Position numbers and translations under genes: made by a program. Positions 32,290 through 43,934 of a stretch of DNA of 64,000 nt are shown here, in pieces. This DNA is from Arion vulgaris (lineage: Eukaryota > Mollusca > Gastropoda > Stylommatophora > Arionidae). The DNA lies in contig CM036767.1 in NCBI GenBank assembly GCA_020796225.1, positions 18,679,927 through 18,743,926 of the forward strand. Reading direction: 5' to 3'. How positions within the stretch are numbered: the first letter of the stretch is position 1; each line of letters begins with the position of its first letter. A model generated the notes under the pieces. The model did not search any database. It was given only the letters and a program-made list of their open reading frames with translations, and was not told the origin of the DNA.

Positions 32290-32810
32290 AAGTGACATGC
32301 CTCTCGGCGTAGGCGATCGTGTCTCTCCACAACTCTCTCTCCCTGGTGCAGTTATTCAAGTGAACTGACATCGAACTTTTGTCAAACCACAATGTCGGAC
32401 CACCCAACATCTCCCTCTGTCTTCCACGATCTCTCCTTCCCTGAATTTTACCAGTTGTCGCCAAATGTTCTAAACCTGCTCTTCACATTATATGCTCGAA
32501 AAAACTGGATTTTCTTATTCTTTTGAGGTTTCTTTGTGTGCAGACCTGTTGTTTTTTTTTCGATCCAGAAGCACTTGAGCTGAAAACTCTTCGGCTCGGT
32601 GTCATGGACATCATAACCCTTCGGTTCGGTGCCACGAACACCATAAATCTGGGGCTTTTCTGCCAGTCCGCGGAATTGAACCCGCACACACAGAGGACTT
32701 GTCACCCGTAGTCCAATGCGCTGGGCAGGTGGGCACAGACCTGTTTTAAAACATTGTTTGTTTTCTTCGCTGTTCATTGAATTTTCAGATTCTTCTGTAA
32801 AACCACATTA
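32290..32810 (-). mobile_element. LINE RT tail interrupted by SINE-5
   Basis: Homologous to 21,310-21,620 (ggcgatcgtgtctctccaca, ccaaatgttctaaacctgct). It is cut at 32,550 and resumes after the SINE-5 at 32,746 (ttcttctgtaaaaccacatt). Confidence 0.75.
32551..32735 (-). mobile_element. SINE-5 with TSD
   Basis: Same family as 25,600-25,805, with an A tail seen as T-run on plus. Perfect 10-bp TSD cagacctgtt (32,541-32,550 and 32,736-32,745). Confidence 0.88.
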
Positions 32811-33079
32811 TTCAATCATTATTTTTCTGATATCAACAACTGCTGAAGAGAATTATCTACCTTTATTAGACATATATCCGAAAATATATGAGATGAAAAG
32901 ATGATACAAATGTGAAGCTGCTGTCGATAACAAGATAATAAGCAAACATTCCCTGGTTTCTATATATTCTATAGAAATGAAGACAAATGGTGTACAGAAA
33001 TTATCGTACACATTTTGTGTTAACAAAACTATCGTTACTGTCTGTAATACCACTTTTTAGGACTGTGTAGTACAGGGGC

Positions 33080-33348
33080 TAGAGCCGCTGAGCGTAGTTG
33101 TTAGTGAACTCGCTTAGCAAGGCTGGTGGTCTGGGTTCAGCTCCCGCAATGTGCTGGAATTTTTCCCGACCACAACGGCTCTCAGGTCGACCCAGCCTCA
33201 ACTGGGCACCAGACATGCTCTGGGAAGTAAAGGCGGCCAGCGTGATGCTGACCACATCACCCATTGTGTGCCAACGGTCAATGAAAAATACAGGCCTAAC
33301 ACTATATTGACCTATATACCACGAGGTATGAAAGGGTTCCTTACTTTT
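33080..33348 (+). mobile_element. SINE-1, full-length with TSD
   Basis: Same structure as 17,110-17,389. Perfect 12-bp TSD tagtacaggggc (33,068-33,079 and 33,349-33,360). Confidence 0.92.
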
Positions 33349-33360
33349 TAGTACAGGGGC

Positions 33361-33745
33361 ACATGAGCCTGTGGGATTTAATGGCCCACGTCCTAATCCA
33401 TTCCAACAGGTGCTCCACAAATTGAGAAAACATGAAAATGAATAGAAAATAATGGATTGATCTTTACAGAGGAACTAAAATACTTAAAATAGATATGATT
33501 GTGACGGGAATTGTCAAGATCACTAGGCATGACACATGATGATGATTTAACAAGTGGAATGTATGTGTGTGTATATATAATCTTCATGCTTTCCATAATC
33601 TTGAGTGATGTTAATTTGTAGAATTATGTTGCTCAGGTATGAGTGTGTGTATATGTGCATGTGTAGATTTGTTGAATATTTTGATTGAGTTGAGCAGATA
33701 ATTCCTTTTATTTATTTGGTGAATTTTTTATTTTAAAATGTGATA
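33361..33745. other. Unassigned stretch
   Basis: AT-rich; a short TG/TA alternating run lies near 33,560-33,670. No gene recognised. Confidence 0.3.
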
Positions 33746-34080
33746 CTCACAAAAAAAATTGTATGACAATAAAGGTTGTGTTATCTTCAACTTGCATAAG
33801 TTTTATTTGTATCGATGTTTTAACAGTATGTCGCCAGATTGTGAAATGTGGCGATGTAATAACACAAGAGGAACTTGCATGGTTGAGAATCGTCATGCCG
33901 TTGATCTTTATTCTCAACAGTTGTTCGCCATTTTCTCGGTCTCTGGCTTTATGGTCTCCCAGGATACTCAAGCACTCTTCAGTTTCTCAGGAAGACTTCG
34001 TCTCCAGGTCTGTTTATGGCGTCCTCTTTTTCATTTTCCCTGCATGTTCTACTCAAATGCTTGTCTATGACACTTGACTG
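33746..34080 (-). mobile_element. LINE-Z C-terminal fragment
   Basis: Antisense to the Trp-Arg-rich region preceding the C2H2 finger, parallel to 60,240-60,460. Three overlapping plus-strand frames here are shadows. Confidence 0.5.
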
Positions 34081-34174
34081 TCGTCCGTAGGGTATGCCTG
34101 ACCCATTGCCATTCGTCGTGCCGTTGAAGCACAGAGAAAATGAGCTGAATGAAAAGTCAAATTACACAACACCC

Positions 34175-34428
34175 ACGTCTTCTTCGAATGCTCCATATCG
34201 ACCACTTTTATCCACTCAGTGTGATTTGTATGTGATCTGAGCCTAATAACGATTGTGCGTTGTGTCAGTTATGTGCCTACAAGTAGGCCAGCACCTCCGA
34301 TTTCTGAGATGCTTTTTATTTACTAGGGTAGCTTCCTAGACCCCCTACCTCAGTCGCCTCTTCCCTAGACCCCTACCTTAGGTGCCTTGTAGGTCGCAGT
34401 GTTACTTTTCTTTGTTCCCCTTGAATGA
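34175..34428 (-). mobile_element. SINE-3 with internal duplication
   Basis: Antisense SINE-3. The segment cctcttccctagacccctac follows a near-identical cctagaccccctacc, so about 30 bp is duplicated. Confidence 0.75.
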
Positions 34429-34429
34429 G

Positions 34430-34885
34430 TGCTGCTCAGAGCTTGTTTAAGTGTAAACCCGTACGGTTGAATGAGTAAACTATGAGTATCTCATCCTTTC
34501 GAAAGAGAGCTATTTGAACCTTGTTGCAGTATACAATAGTTGACCAGACATTTCTCCGATTTCATTACACCTCCTGAGTTTGCCCTATTTTATGTTCATT
34601 ATTGAATAGGATAAGCTATATAGATGCTATCAACCTTCAGGTTCTAGCTTGGATCTACTGTCCTGGATGTCTGCAATAATGAGTAAGTGGAGCAGACATG
34701 CATCAAAAGCGCTCATAATTGAGATGTTTGGAATGGATATGCGGTGGAGGATGAGTAGTTGCTTAGCAACCCCCTGTTGGACGAAGACAGCAATCTATGA
34801 AAATTGAAATTTTTCTAGTAGGACTGGGTATCTGAGTCAGAGGAACAATCAGCATGCACATCTTTTAACATCTACTATGGGAAAC
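34430..34885. mobile_element. RNase H LINE scrap and unassigned sequence
   Basis: 34,610-34,800 (+) contains tggatctactgtcctggatg, matching the WIYCPGHAG motif region of 42,292-42,540, and gttggacgaagacag. The rest is unassigned. Confidence 0.45.
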
Positions 34886-34892
34886 TAAGAGA

Positions 34893-35145
34893 ACCGTAAT
34901 AGTGTAGTTGTTAGTGAACTTGCTTCTTAGGCTAGTGGTCCGGGTTCAATTCCACAGTGGACGCGGAATATTTTTCACAACGTAACGGCTCTCAGGTCGA
35001 CCCAGCTTCAATTGGATGCCAAGAAAAGCACTGGGAAGTAAAGACGGCCCTCGTGTTATTGACCACATCACTCATCGTGTGCAAACTGTCTCGTATTACC
35101 CAAAATACTTTGAAGTATAAAAAGGATTTCTTTACTTTACAGGAG
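34893..35145 (+). mobile_element. SINE-1, diverged
   Basis: Head gtagtgtagttgttagtgaa, core ggctctcaggtcgacccagc, and a tail similar to the SINE-1 consensus, with many changes. Confidence 0.75.
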
Positions 35146-35147
35146 GT

Positions 35148-35370
35148 CTCAATGGTGAAGTGGTTAAGATGTTTGCCTGTCGTACTGAAGGTTGTGAGTT
35201 CGAATCTGAACTAAGACACATGTGCAATTTGTTCATGAGATCCCTAGGATTGTTACCAGAGTTTGTGCAACACTCTCGGCAGATGGCATGCTGTATCTGC
35301 CAACAGGGACGGAGCTATTAGGGAAAGCTAGAGCAATGAAGTCAATCCTTCGCCTCGACAGGAAACTGAG
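35148..35370 (+). mobile_element. SINE-2 copy abutting SINE-1
   Basis: Sense copy: ggtctcaatggtgaagtggt, gagttcgaatctgaac, cctaggattgttaccagag. It lies directly after the SINE-1 tail. Confidence 0.75.
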
Positions 35371-35379
35371 CACCTATGG

Positions 35380-36140
35380 ATGTATCTGATTTGCTAGGAG
35401 ATTTCTTTAATAACAAACAAACAATGAAAAATATCAAACACACAAAAAAATGTTCAAGTTATAATGTTCTCTGTTCAAGACGAAGAACAATTTATTCAAA
35501 ATGTATTTTTACTGCCGCATAAATGATGGAAAAATATTTATCTTCAAACTGAATAAAACTACTGATTTCCAACATGTGAAGGCTATATACAAAAACATGT
35601 TGATTATCTCAGTGGCTAAAACATAAGTTTTCTTTATCCGGACAACAAACAGATAAAATATCCAAAGATGTAGTTACTACTAGTTGAAACAGGTGGGTTC
35701 TCTGTGCCAGGGATGTACAGTCATCACCTCCGACTCCCAAAATATGTGTGAAGTGATCAGGCTATTTTTCCAATGATCTTTGATTTCACTGTAGGTGAGA
35801 TCAAGTTCCTAGTCATGCCAGAGATGGACAATAAAACATAGGTCCTGTGCTTAAGTTGAGTATGTAAAGTAACCTTGAAAATGATTAAGAGTAGACTGCA
35901 AAGTCGCAGTCTGGGAAAAATTCATTAAAAATTGTTTTAAATTTGAACAAATTTTTACAATACTCAAAATTACACAGGAGATCCACATTGTTGAGATCTT
36001 TCTGTGTTAGAAAAAGATCAGGGCACACATGGTTATTCACCGGAGTACAATGATGATGATGATCATATCATTCAATCAGTTGAAATAGGAAATGACACAA
36101 GTGATCAAATATCTCATGAATATTATTATGACTATAATCA
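35380..36140. other. AT-rich DNA with one SINE-6 copy
   Basis: SINE-6 at 35,690-35,945 (+). The flanks are unassigned; a short GAT run lies near 36,050. Confidence 0.45.
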
Positions 36141-36146
36141 GCAATG

Positions 36147-36492
36147 ACTCAGAAATGAAAAAAAAACACCAAGACATGTTTACGATGTGCCAACAGTATG
36201 GATTCTCAAACCATGACTCAGAAATGAAAGAAAAACACCAAGATATGTTTACGATGTGCCAACAGTATGAATTCTCAAACCAATACTCAGAAATGCAAGA
36301 AAAACACCAAGACATGTTTACGATGTACCAACAGCATGGATTCTCAAACCGTGACTCAGAAATGAAAAAAAACCATCAAGACATGTTTACGATGTGCCAA
36401 CAGCATGGATTCTCAAACCGTGACTCAGAAATGAAAAAAAAACATCAAGACATGTTTACGATGTGTCAACAGCATGGATTCTCCAACCGGGT
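36147..36492. repeat. 69-bp minisatellite, 5 copies
   Basis: Unit starts actcagaaatgaaa and contains aagacatgtttacgatgtgc. The period of exactly 69 bp (23 codons) leaves long frames open on both strands. A scrap of the unit (ttctcaaaccgggtttc) recurs at about 36,613. Confidence 0.92.
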
Positions 36493-37320
36493 TTCAACTA
36501 TGAAATACACGAGCATACAAAAGTTAGAAATCACTGCACCATGTGTCATGATTCAGAAATATTAGAAAAATAGATGTGACATCCTTATGATGGTGCCAAC
36601 CCCAGCGTTTCTCAAACCGGGTTTCATGATAAGATGTATATAAGCTGCACCTATGGACATGTCCGAAGTGCTATGATGATAGTCCTCATATAACTGATAA
36701 CTGATGTATATAAGCTGATTAGTTTCTTAGTATGTTACAGTTTGAGGACCCCTGCATTAACTTGTAGTCAGTTATTTATTCCTTCTTTTCTCCAATCATG
36801 TTTTGCTTCACAGGATCAGGATATTCCTAGAACTGCTCTTGTTTGTCACTGGTACACCGCCAATTATTTCTGTGGTCCAACTTTAGCATGTAAACGTTTT
36901 GCCTTGTATCCACTGTACCTGAGAAGTGTTTCCATTCGAGGTGCACTGTCTATTGGTAAACAATCTGCTTATGTGGCCCAACCATTTAATTTTGTTTTTT
37001 TTAATGAAGTTCACCACTGATGTTGTGCCCACTTTTTCATGTTTTCATTTCTAAATCTAATCTTGAAATCTTCTCATGGTTTTATGGGCATAAATGAAAT
37101 TAAACCCCTGTCGGTTTGCTAGGCCTGTCAACTGTAACACTAAGTAAAAAAGAAAAAAGTACATGTTTTTACATGCTCTATCTATATCTTTCTTGCTTCT
37201 TTTCTCTTATCCTGGTTTGCCTCAGCGGCATATGAAGAGATTTATAGAACAGGCTTTTGTGTGCGTTTCATAAAGTGTTCCACCTCTGTTATCTCTGCGG
37301 TCCACCTCTTGCGTGGACGG
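36493..37320 (-). mobile_element. LINE-2 tails and RNase H LINE scrap
   Basis: 36,650-36,700 carries the gcacctatggacatgtccga phrase. 36,773-37,065 and 37,175-37,320 are antisense LINE-2 3' ends (cttcttttctccaatcatgt, gcactgtctattggtaaac). Confidence 0.6.
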
Positions 37321-38355
37321 CTCTACATTTGTATTACATAAAAAGTCAGACTATGTGATGCTGCGTCGTTTTGGTTGCCATCAGCTGTCACACTGTGGGG
37401 CAGTGTGTTCACAAGGTGTTGACATGTGCATAAACTATCCTAGTTATTGTTATCTCATTCCTGCCAACACTAGTTTACATAGTCATGGTCAGGAAGCTTG
37501 AGAGTTTTTGTGGCCTTTCCGGCTATGATAGCAGGAGTCTAACTCCTGGCAGGTTCAACAAAACTGGACAGAGTGAAAGTGAAAAACCAAACAAAAGTTC
37601 CAGGAGCAGAGTAAGGCCCCATAAGGTGACAGTTCAGACCCCCCACCAGCGAGTAGTTTATACCCTGACTGCAACCAACTCGCTCCCCAGCTATGTGTCA
37701 AATAGCAGTTCTCCTTTTCTTGTCTTATTTCCTCTTTCTATGACACACTCCCCAAGATTATGGAATTAAACTATACTTCCCAGGAAGCACACCTTACTCA
37801 GAAACCTTGGGTTGGTTAACTGAAGACAGATGCCTGAAATCACCGAAAGAAAAAGATGACTCCAAACAAACCCGGAAAGACATATATCATTAGCAGGGGA
37901 CTGCAATTGTTTAGAGAGCAAAATTTTTAAAAAAAAGATCTCAGAAAGTGTGAGTCATTAATGGTAGGAAGTAATTGACACATACAAATAAACCAATGGC
38001 CATGTCATTCTGTTGGCTTTCTCACATCTTTGGATTCGATTTGTGCGTGTAACAGTATTTCCATTTTATTCCATTTGTATCTTCAGCTCTTATCTAACTA
38101 CATTTCTTTGCAACAAGACAATATACAGTATAATGCACTTGAAAAACAGATACACCAAACAGTAAATACACATTTTTTTTATATAAAGGCAACTCAAAAT
38201 TGAACATAGGTTTGTCATTAGACTCTACACTTTTCTAGATCCATTGACATTTACCTAGGTTTTTGGGGGTTTGTTAGCCTGATATGTATGAATTCAGGCA
38301 TGGCACCTGATTTATATATATCTCATGTGACATATTTGGCGAGAATGATATATAT
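37321..38355. other. Unassigned stretch
   Basis: 37,485-37,769 has an open plus-strand frame of 94 codons (SGYDSRSLTPGRFNKTGQSE) with no family I recognise; it could be an old element. The remainder is AT-rich. Confidence 0.3.
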
Positions 38356-38369
38356 ATATATAGGCTGAC

Positions 38370-38600
38370 TTCCGGATGAGGCCACTAGCTGGCTCAACGG
38401 TTAGAACGGCGGATCAAAGCAGAGCGGTGTGAACCGCATAGAGCACGGTGAGGTACTTTAGAAAGCCCTGGTCACCCACTGCATCTGGCACTATCTCCAG
38501 TTGTCTCGACTTGTCTTGTCACTGAATACAGATAGTCCTGGACGAGAGAGTGAGGTTGACGAAAAGCGCAACTTTTCCTCACTATAATCCAAATACAGCG
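38370..38600 (+). mobile_element. SINE-like repeat
   Basis: tRNA-like start (gctggctcaacggttagaac), then gatagtcctggacgagagag and gacgaaaagcgcaacttttc, with the texture of a dispersed SINE. It is the only copy in this window. Confidence 0.45.
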
Positions 38601-38644
38601 CAAGCTACAGTTTTAGACAATTACATATATGGCCTACAAATCCT

Positions 38645-39140
38645 CAATAACAGGTTTCTTCGGAGTTCTCACTTAACTGGAATTTTGGATTCTTTAATAA
38701 AGACCGCTATCTGCCTCAGATTGTCAGCCACGTCATACAGTTTGTCTTGGACGCTGGTGTAAGTTGACCACCTCTTTCTTCTCAGATCTGCATACTGGGG
38801 CCAGCTATCTAACAGGTTGTTTCTTCTGCTTCTCACTAGATTGGGATTTTGGATTCTCTAATAAAGGCCGCCGTCTGCCTCAGATTGTCAGCCATGCCAT
38901 ACAGTTTGTCTTGGACGCTGGTGTAAGTTGGCCACCTCTTTCTTCTCAGATCTGCATACTGGGGGCAGTTATCTAACAGGTTGCTTCTTCTGCATTCTCA
39001 CTAGATTAGAATTTCAGATCCTCTAATATAGGCCGCTGTCTGCCTCAGATTGTCAGCCATGCCATACAGTTTGCCTTGAACGCTGATGTACGAGTGGACC
39101 CCCTTACTTCTCAGATCTGCATACTGGGAGCAGTTATGTA
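38645..39140. repeat. Tandem repeat, 3 copies of about 175 bp
   Basis: Each copy contains ctgcctcagattgtcagcca, catacagtttgtcttggacg and cagatctgcatactggg. Copies 1 and 2 are the most alike; copy 3 is more diverged. Confidence 0.85.
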
Positions 39141-39379
39141 ACTGACTTTATATTCATTTGATCAAAATAATATCAACAATCCTAATAAAGTCATCAAGAA
39201 AAACTTACAAAAATATTTCATCTGAAAAATTCGCCATTGTTTGGGGTCAGGTCCTGTGTACATTTATTCTTAAACAAATGCCATTTTTGGATAAAAATAA
39301 GAAAGACATGTGTACACTTTTGATCTTATATATGAACAATTCAAAGATAAAACATGCACAAAACAATATATAAACAATT
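39141..39379. other. AT-rich spacer
   Basis: Nothing recognised. Confidence 0.3.
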
Positions 39380-39660
39380 ATTCTTTTTTTCTCTTTTCTC
39401 CAATCCTGTTTTGTCTCACAGCATTAGAATAAGAAGAGATTTCTAGAACAGGTTTTTGTGTGCGCTTCATAAACAGTGTTTTTCATCACCTCTGAGGTCC
39501 ACCTTTTGCATGAACGGCCTTTTGATTTGTATGCACTGTATAGGAGTAACATTGCTTTTTAAGGCGCACTGTCTGCTGGTAATCTGCTTATGTGGCCAAA
39601 CCATTTAAGTTCTTGTTTCTTGATGAAGTTCAGTACTGATGTTGTACCCATTTTTTCCCC
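39380..39660 (-). mobile_element. LINE-2 3' end, uninterrupted
   Basis: Antisense: ctccaatcctgttttgtctc, agaagagatttctagaacag, cataaacagtgtttttcatc, then ttgatgaagttcagtactga. It is the reference order for the nested copy at 25.5 kb and for the satellite at 44.3 kb. Confidence 0.75.
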
Positions 39661-39764
39661 TGATATCTTCATTTCTAAACAGTAAAATTACTACATGTAA
39701 TCACTACCAGTAGTAAATATCACAAAGTCTATGATGAAAATGCTAACTAGCTATAAACAACTTC

Positions 39765-40003
39765 TTTGAATGCTCCATATCGACCACTTGTTAAACCACA
39801 CTTTGTGATTTGTATGTGATCTGAACCTAAGAGCGATCTTACATTGTGCCAGTTATGCGCCTACAAGTAGGCCAGCACATCCAATTTCTACAATGCTTTT
39901 TATTTACTAGCGTAGCTTTCCTAGGCGCCTACCTCAGTCACCTCTCAGACTTGTAGGTTGCAGGGTTACTATTCTTTGCTCCCCTTGTGAGCTCCGACAA
40001 CAC
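39765..40003 (-). mobile_element. SINE-3 with TSD
   Basis: 239-bp antisense copy with the perfect 12-bp TSD ataaacaacttc (39,753-39,764 and 40,004-40,015). This fixes the length and ends of SINE-3. Confidence 0.9.
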
Positions 40004-40015
40004 ATAAACAACTTC

Positions 40016-40560
40016 AAATTATAATGCAAAAACAAATATTTCCTATAAATACAAAGTATCATATGGTGCCTTTGAAAATCAAACTAACAAGATATATCAA
40101 ATACATCAACGGTTAAATATAACAAACATCACAAAGCAACATAGTGCAATAAATAAACTTAAAATTGTAATCAGTTTTCAATTAAGAAATATACTCAAAT
40201 TAAATGTATTATTTATAGTGTAGTCTCCGGTTAGGGGCTAGGATTGAAGGCTGCTTGCCCTAAATATCGTCACATATAGTACAGGTTGGGTTTACGGTTT
40301 AACCATAGAAAATTAAAACCCAACCTAACCGGGTGTGAGCTCTCAATTCATTATATAACCGCTTCTCCAAACAAATATCACTATAAACGAATAAATATTA
40401 CTTTATGAAACTTTACACCAGACGCAGTTTTGAATCTTTCTTTCCAACCACCATTTTGTTTCTGTGTGCATTTTATAATTCAGTGTAAAAAAGTGTGTGC
40501 CTGAGTGGGCATGTTTCTAACTATTTTCCGATTCCCTTTAGAGTTCAATCAATTATTTCA
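40016..40560. other. AT-rich DNA with a small nested hairpin
   Basis: 40,227-40,235 ccggttagg pairs with 40,324-40,332, and 40,283-40,293 aggttgggttt pairs with 40,316-40,326. Otherwise nothing recognised. Confidence 0.4.
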
Positions 40561-40579
40561 CTTTCCTGGTTTTTTTGTT

Positions 40580-40850
40580 GTTTGATGTAATGATCTCATT
40601 ACCCATATTGGAAGTAATGATCTCACTACATATGTTTGATGTAATGATCCCACTACACAGTTAGTTTGATGTAATGATTCACTACACGGTTTGATGTAAT
40701 GATTTCACTACACATATTTGATGTAATGATTTTCATTTTATTATCACATGTTTGATGTAATGATTTCTACATTTTAAATTTTCACATGTTTGATGTAATG
40801 ATATCACTACACATGTTTGATGTAATGTTCATCATCAAATAGCTTGTCCT
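40580..40850. repeat. Minisatellite of about 27 bp, about 9 copies
   Basis: Unit tttgatgtaatgatctcact plus acacatg, with variable copy lengths. Confidence 0.88.
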
Positions 40851-41095
40851 TAGTAGAAATTTGCAGCCCTAACAGTCTTTAAGAATTTATCTTTCTCATA
40901 AGCAAGATGACCTACCTCTGCAATAATCATGTTCAAATTATGAGTAATTCCCTATTTTTCTTTGACCAATGACATCTGATGGGTAATGTGCTCAAAATCA
41001 TACCAGCCGCAGTTACTTTCCAGTGTTTCTATGCTACACAATGGAGACTGGGACAACCTGAAACTTGCTAGGGAAAAATATCACTCAAGTAGTGA
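40851..41095. other. Unassigned spacer
   Basis: Nothing recognised. Confidence 0.25.
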
Positions 41096-41099
41096 GACT

Positions 41100-41350
41100 T
41101 GGGGGTCTCTGTGGCTAAGTGGTTATGCCCTTTGCCTTGTGAGTTGAAGGTCGTGGGTTCGAATCCGGACCGTGCCGCTCTGTTCACGAGTGCAGTTTTT
41201 TTTCCAGAGACCCCTAGGATTGTTGCTCGAGCCTACGGAGTTTGTGCTTGTGCAATACTTTTGGCAGGTGGCGTGCCATTTCTGCTGAGAGGGACCGAGC
41301 CATATGGGGTAAAACCCGGCGCAATAAAGTCAATCCTTTGGTTTTAAAAC
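41100..41350 (+). mobile_element. SINE-2, best copy
   Basis: tRNA-like head with A box (tctgtggctaagtggtta) and B box (gtgggttcgaatccgg). The body is ccagagacccctaggattgt, then tggcgtgccatttctgctga, then tggggtaaaacccggcgcaa, and the end is caatcctttggttttaaaac. Other SINE-2 copies are 5'-truncated or diverged. Confidence 0.85.
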
Positions 41351-41479
41351 CCCCTTTAATCACTCAACCGGTGATTTCAAATCAGGGAACAAAAATATGA
41401 AGGAGTGCACTTATCACTGTACTATTGTGGCTCTCTGCATGGCCATATTCACTGAGACGAACGTACAACCACAACCACA

Positions 41480-41765
41480 TGAAGACAACATCAACCTGCT
41501 GCAAGGTAGAGAGTAAAGCACCATCTTCTAACTCAGAACAGAACATGGGCTGAAGTCCCTCTTAAACAGATTAAACTCAACTCGACCACCACACTGACAA
41601 AACTAACTAAAGGATCTAACGCCGAAGGATTAACTTCATTGCCCAGAAGTTTACCCCATATGGTTCGGCCCCTCTCTGCAGAAATGGTACACCACCTGCC
41701 GAGAGTAATGCACGAACTTCATAGCTCTGACAACAATCCTAGGGGTCTCTGGAAAAAAAATGCAC
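41480..41765 (-). mobile_element. SINE-2 fragment in the composite repeat
   Basis: Same block order as 14,100-14,345. Confidence 0.55.
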
Positions 41766-42039
41766 TAGTGAACAGAACTAACCAATCCCCAAAAAAAGAG
41801 TACAGAATGTCTTGTTGGGGGTGTCCTATACTCCAGCAAGTTCAGTGAAATCTTCTAACAACATGTCAATCTATCCAAATCCCTGTATATTGGAAATTAC
41901 TTCAGCTACAGAACACATGCAGACTTTATAAATTAGAACTAGCTGTTAAAATAAGATAACCTCCATTGCCTTGCAGGGGGAATCACCAATTTTCTGGAAA
42001 ATCGTAGCAAAAAAGAAAAATCAAGGATTTGAAAGGGTC

Positions 42040-42180
42040 TAAAGCTGATAGATTGACTTCATTGCACCGGACTTTACTCAATATAGCTCGGTCTCTCTCC
42101 GCATAAATAGCACGCCACCTGCTGAGAGAATTGCACAAAGCATGAACTCTATAGCTGCTGTAACAATCCTAGAGTTATCA
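42040..42180 (-). mobile_element. SINE-2 fragment
   Basis: Antisense 3' part: gcaccggactttactcaata ... aacaatcctagag. Confidence 0.65.
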
Positions 42181-42199
42181 ATCAAGAATTTCAAAAGTT

Positions 42200-42560
42200 G
42201 TCTAGTGTTGTTTTCAGTGCTATCTTAACTTCATGGCATCCCCTATACCACTTAATTTACTGGGGTAGTTTTTGTATCCGACTCTCAGTCGATGCTTCGC
42301 AAGATCCAAAAGGGCAGGTTTCTGTATGAGTGGATGTCGTCTATAGAAGTTTCTAACCCCCAGAGGCTTACGTGGATATACTGTCCTGGACATGCGGGTG
42401 TTTACAGTAATGAGAGAGCGGCAAGACTTGCATCAACAGCATCGATTGTTGGGGAGTTGATGGATAAGAGGGATGTTCCTCGATCTCTTCGCGACTGTCT
42501 GTTGGATGAAGACACTAAAATAGATGTTGAATCAATCTAGCGATTTAAGCAGTTTGGAGT
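42200..42560 (+). mobile_element. RNase H LINE fragment
   Basis: An open frame of 82 codons: MLRKIQKGRFLYEWMSSIEV, RLTWIYCPGHAGVYSNERAA, SLRDCLLDEDTKIDVESI. The RNase H order (strand, then PGHxGxxxNExAxxLA) is clear. The usual Asp of NExAD is replaced by Ala (NERAA), so this piece is probably inactive. Confidence 0.8.
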
Positions 42561-42589
42561 TACCTGTTGTGCAAGTAGAACTGGATTAT

Positions 42590-42935
42590 TATTATTATTT
42601 TTTTTTCTTGTGTCCGCTTTCAACTCAGACGAAGTTCCATCTCTGAAACTGATTTTGCGTGAAAATCTGTTTTTCCAATTTCTTACAATGGCAGCAGGTG
42701 ACATTGTAAATTACTTTACACTGCAGCCGGTGCTCAATGTACTCGTAATTAGTATTCCTCGCCATACAGGCAGATTTTCTCCGACTTCAGAGGTACTCAC
42801 GTTATCGTCTTGAGTAAGAACAGGGGACTCGAACAAATGCCGGACAGTAGGTTCGAACCCGAGCTATGAGGCGTCTCACAGCTAGCAGGCCGAGCTACTA
42901 TCAACTACTCTAGGCAGTCCCCATTGGATTATTGA
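42590..42935 (-). mobile_element. SINE with tRNA-like head
   Basis: On the minus strand, a head with tagagtagttgatagtagct and a B box ctcgggttcgaaccta, a body, then an A-rich ATAATAAT end at 42,590. Confidence 0.6.
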
Positions 42936-42959
42936 GGGGCAGAGTGAGAAGTGTGTTTA

Positions 42960-43060
42960 ATCAGTGAGCCACGGAAACCATCAGAATGCATACTCTTCTA
43001 TATCTGTTGGGGAGACTGAGCACCTATGGGTCTGCCCGGAGTGTAACAGCGTCAGTTTAG
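42960..43060 (+). mobile_element. RNase H LINE end fragment
   Basis: Encodes [16 protein letters not shown], the terminal CPEC motif of this LINE family. Confidence 0.6.
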
Positions 43061-43134
43061 TAACCAATAACCAATCCCTTCTACCAAACTGTTTCTGCCA
43101 CTGTCATTCTCTTGAAAAAAATCAGTTAACAGGG

Positions 43135-43260
43135 GGAGCACTTAGCTGAATGGATTATAGCGCTGGCTCTCATTCAGGAGACCCGAATTCAATCCCCGAT
43201 AAGGCAAAGCATTTTTTTGTGTCGGAGCATAAAGATAACCTGAACAGTTTCACGATTTTC
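43135..43260 (+). mobile_element. tRNA-derived SINE head
   Basis: A-box-like ttagctgaatggattatagc and B-box-like cgaattcaatccccg. It is not a functional tRNA, since the acceptor ends do not pair convincingly. Confidence 0.45.
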
Positions 43261-43934
43261 ATTCTCACGCAAGATGAAATTCACTAAATTAATCACTATC
43301 GTACTAACAGAACAACCACTCGACACCATTTTGAAACCGGAAGTCCACTATGACAGCAAATTCACACAATATATTATGACATATCTGTAATATGTATACA
43401 CAAACTACGGAGCTTAACAATTTTGATATGTACATATAAAAACAGTATGTTGTATTATTTAACCAGAAAATAGCTCCACTATCAACATACAACACAACAT
43501 ACTCAATTCATTCTCTCACATCATGTAAGATCAATCATCAAAACAATCAATTAAAATGTGTCCACAGAGACAATCACATTTTATATATCATTGTCCATGT
43601 GAATCCTGGTTCTCCTTACAGTGTAAGAAAGAATATGGCACCTGTAGAATGGCTCATTCCAAGAAATATTTCATCTTAAAAACAATACCACAAATTATTT
43701 TTAATACATATGCACACTAAAGACATGAGATGGTGTATGCAGCTTAGAGATATAGGAAGAACCAAATATATGTTTTTAAATAATGTACACACAAAAAAAA
43801 AACATTCCACAAAATATAAATTTATGCAATATATCTTTGTCGATGAAAATAGAAAAAAAGGTTTTCCAGTGATACATTGAGCCAATGCTGCTATATGGAA
43901 GAAAATCATGTACAATTAATATACTAACAAGAAG
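43261..43934. other. AT-rich stretch, nothing recognised
   Basis: No gene or repeat that I can support. Confidence 0.3.

Noticed and set aside
33759..34077. Two 103-104-codon plus-strand frames
   Set aside because: Antisense shadows of a LINE-Z fragment.
36092..36565. 157-codon open frame (+) and 79-codon frame (-)
   Set aside because: Both come from the 69-bp minisatellite; no start context, splice site or family match.
37485..37769. 94-codon frame that might be a gene exon
   Set aside because: No splice sites, family or neighbouring exon; kept as unassigned sequence.
41100..41180. Possible tRNA gene
   Set aside because: The A and B boxes belong to the SINE-2 head; the element continues for another 170 bp and is dispersed.
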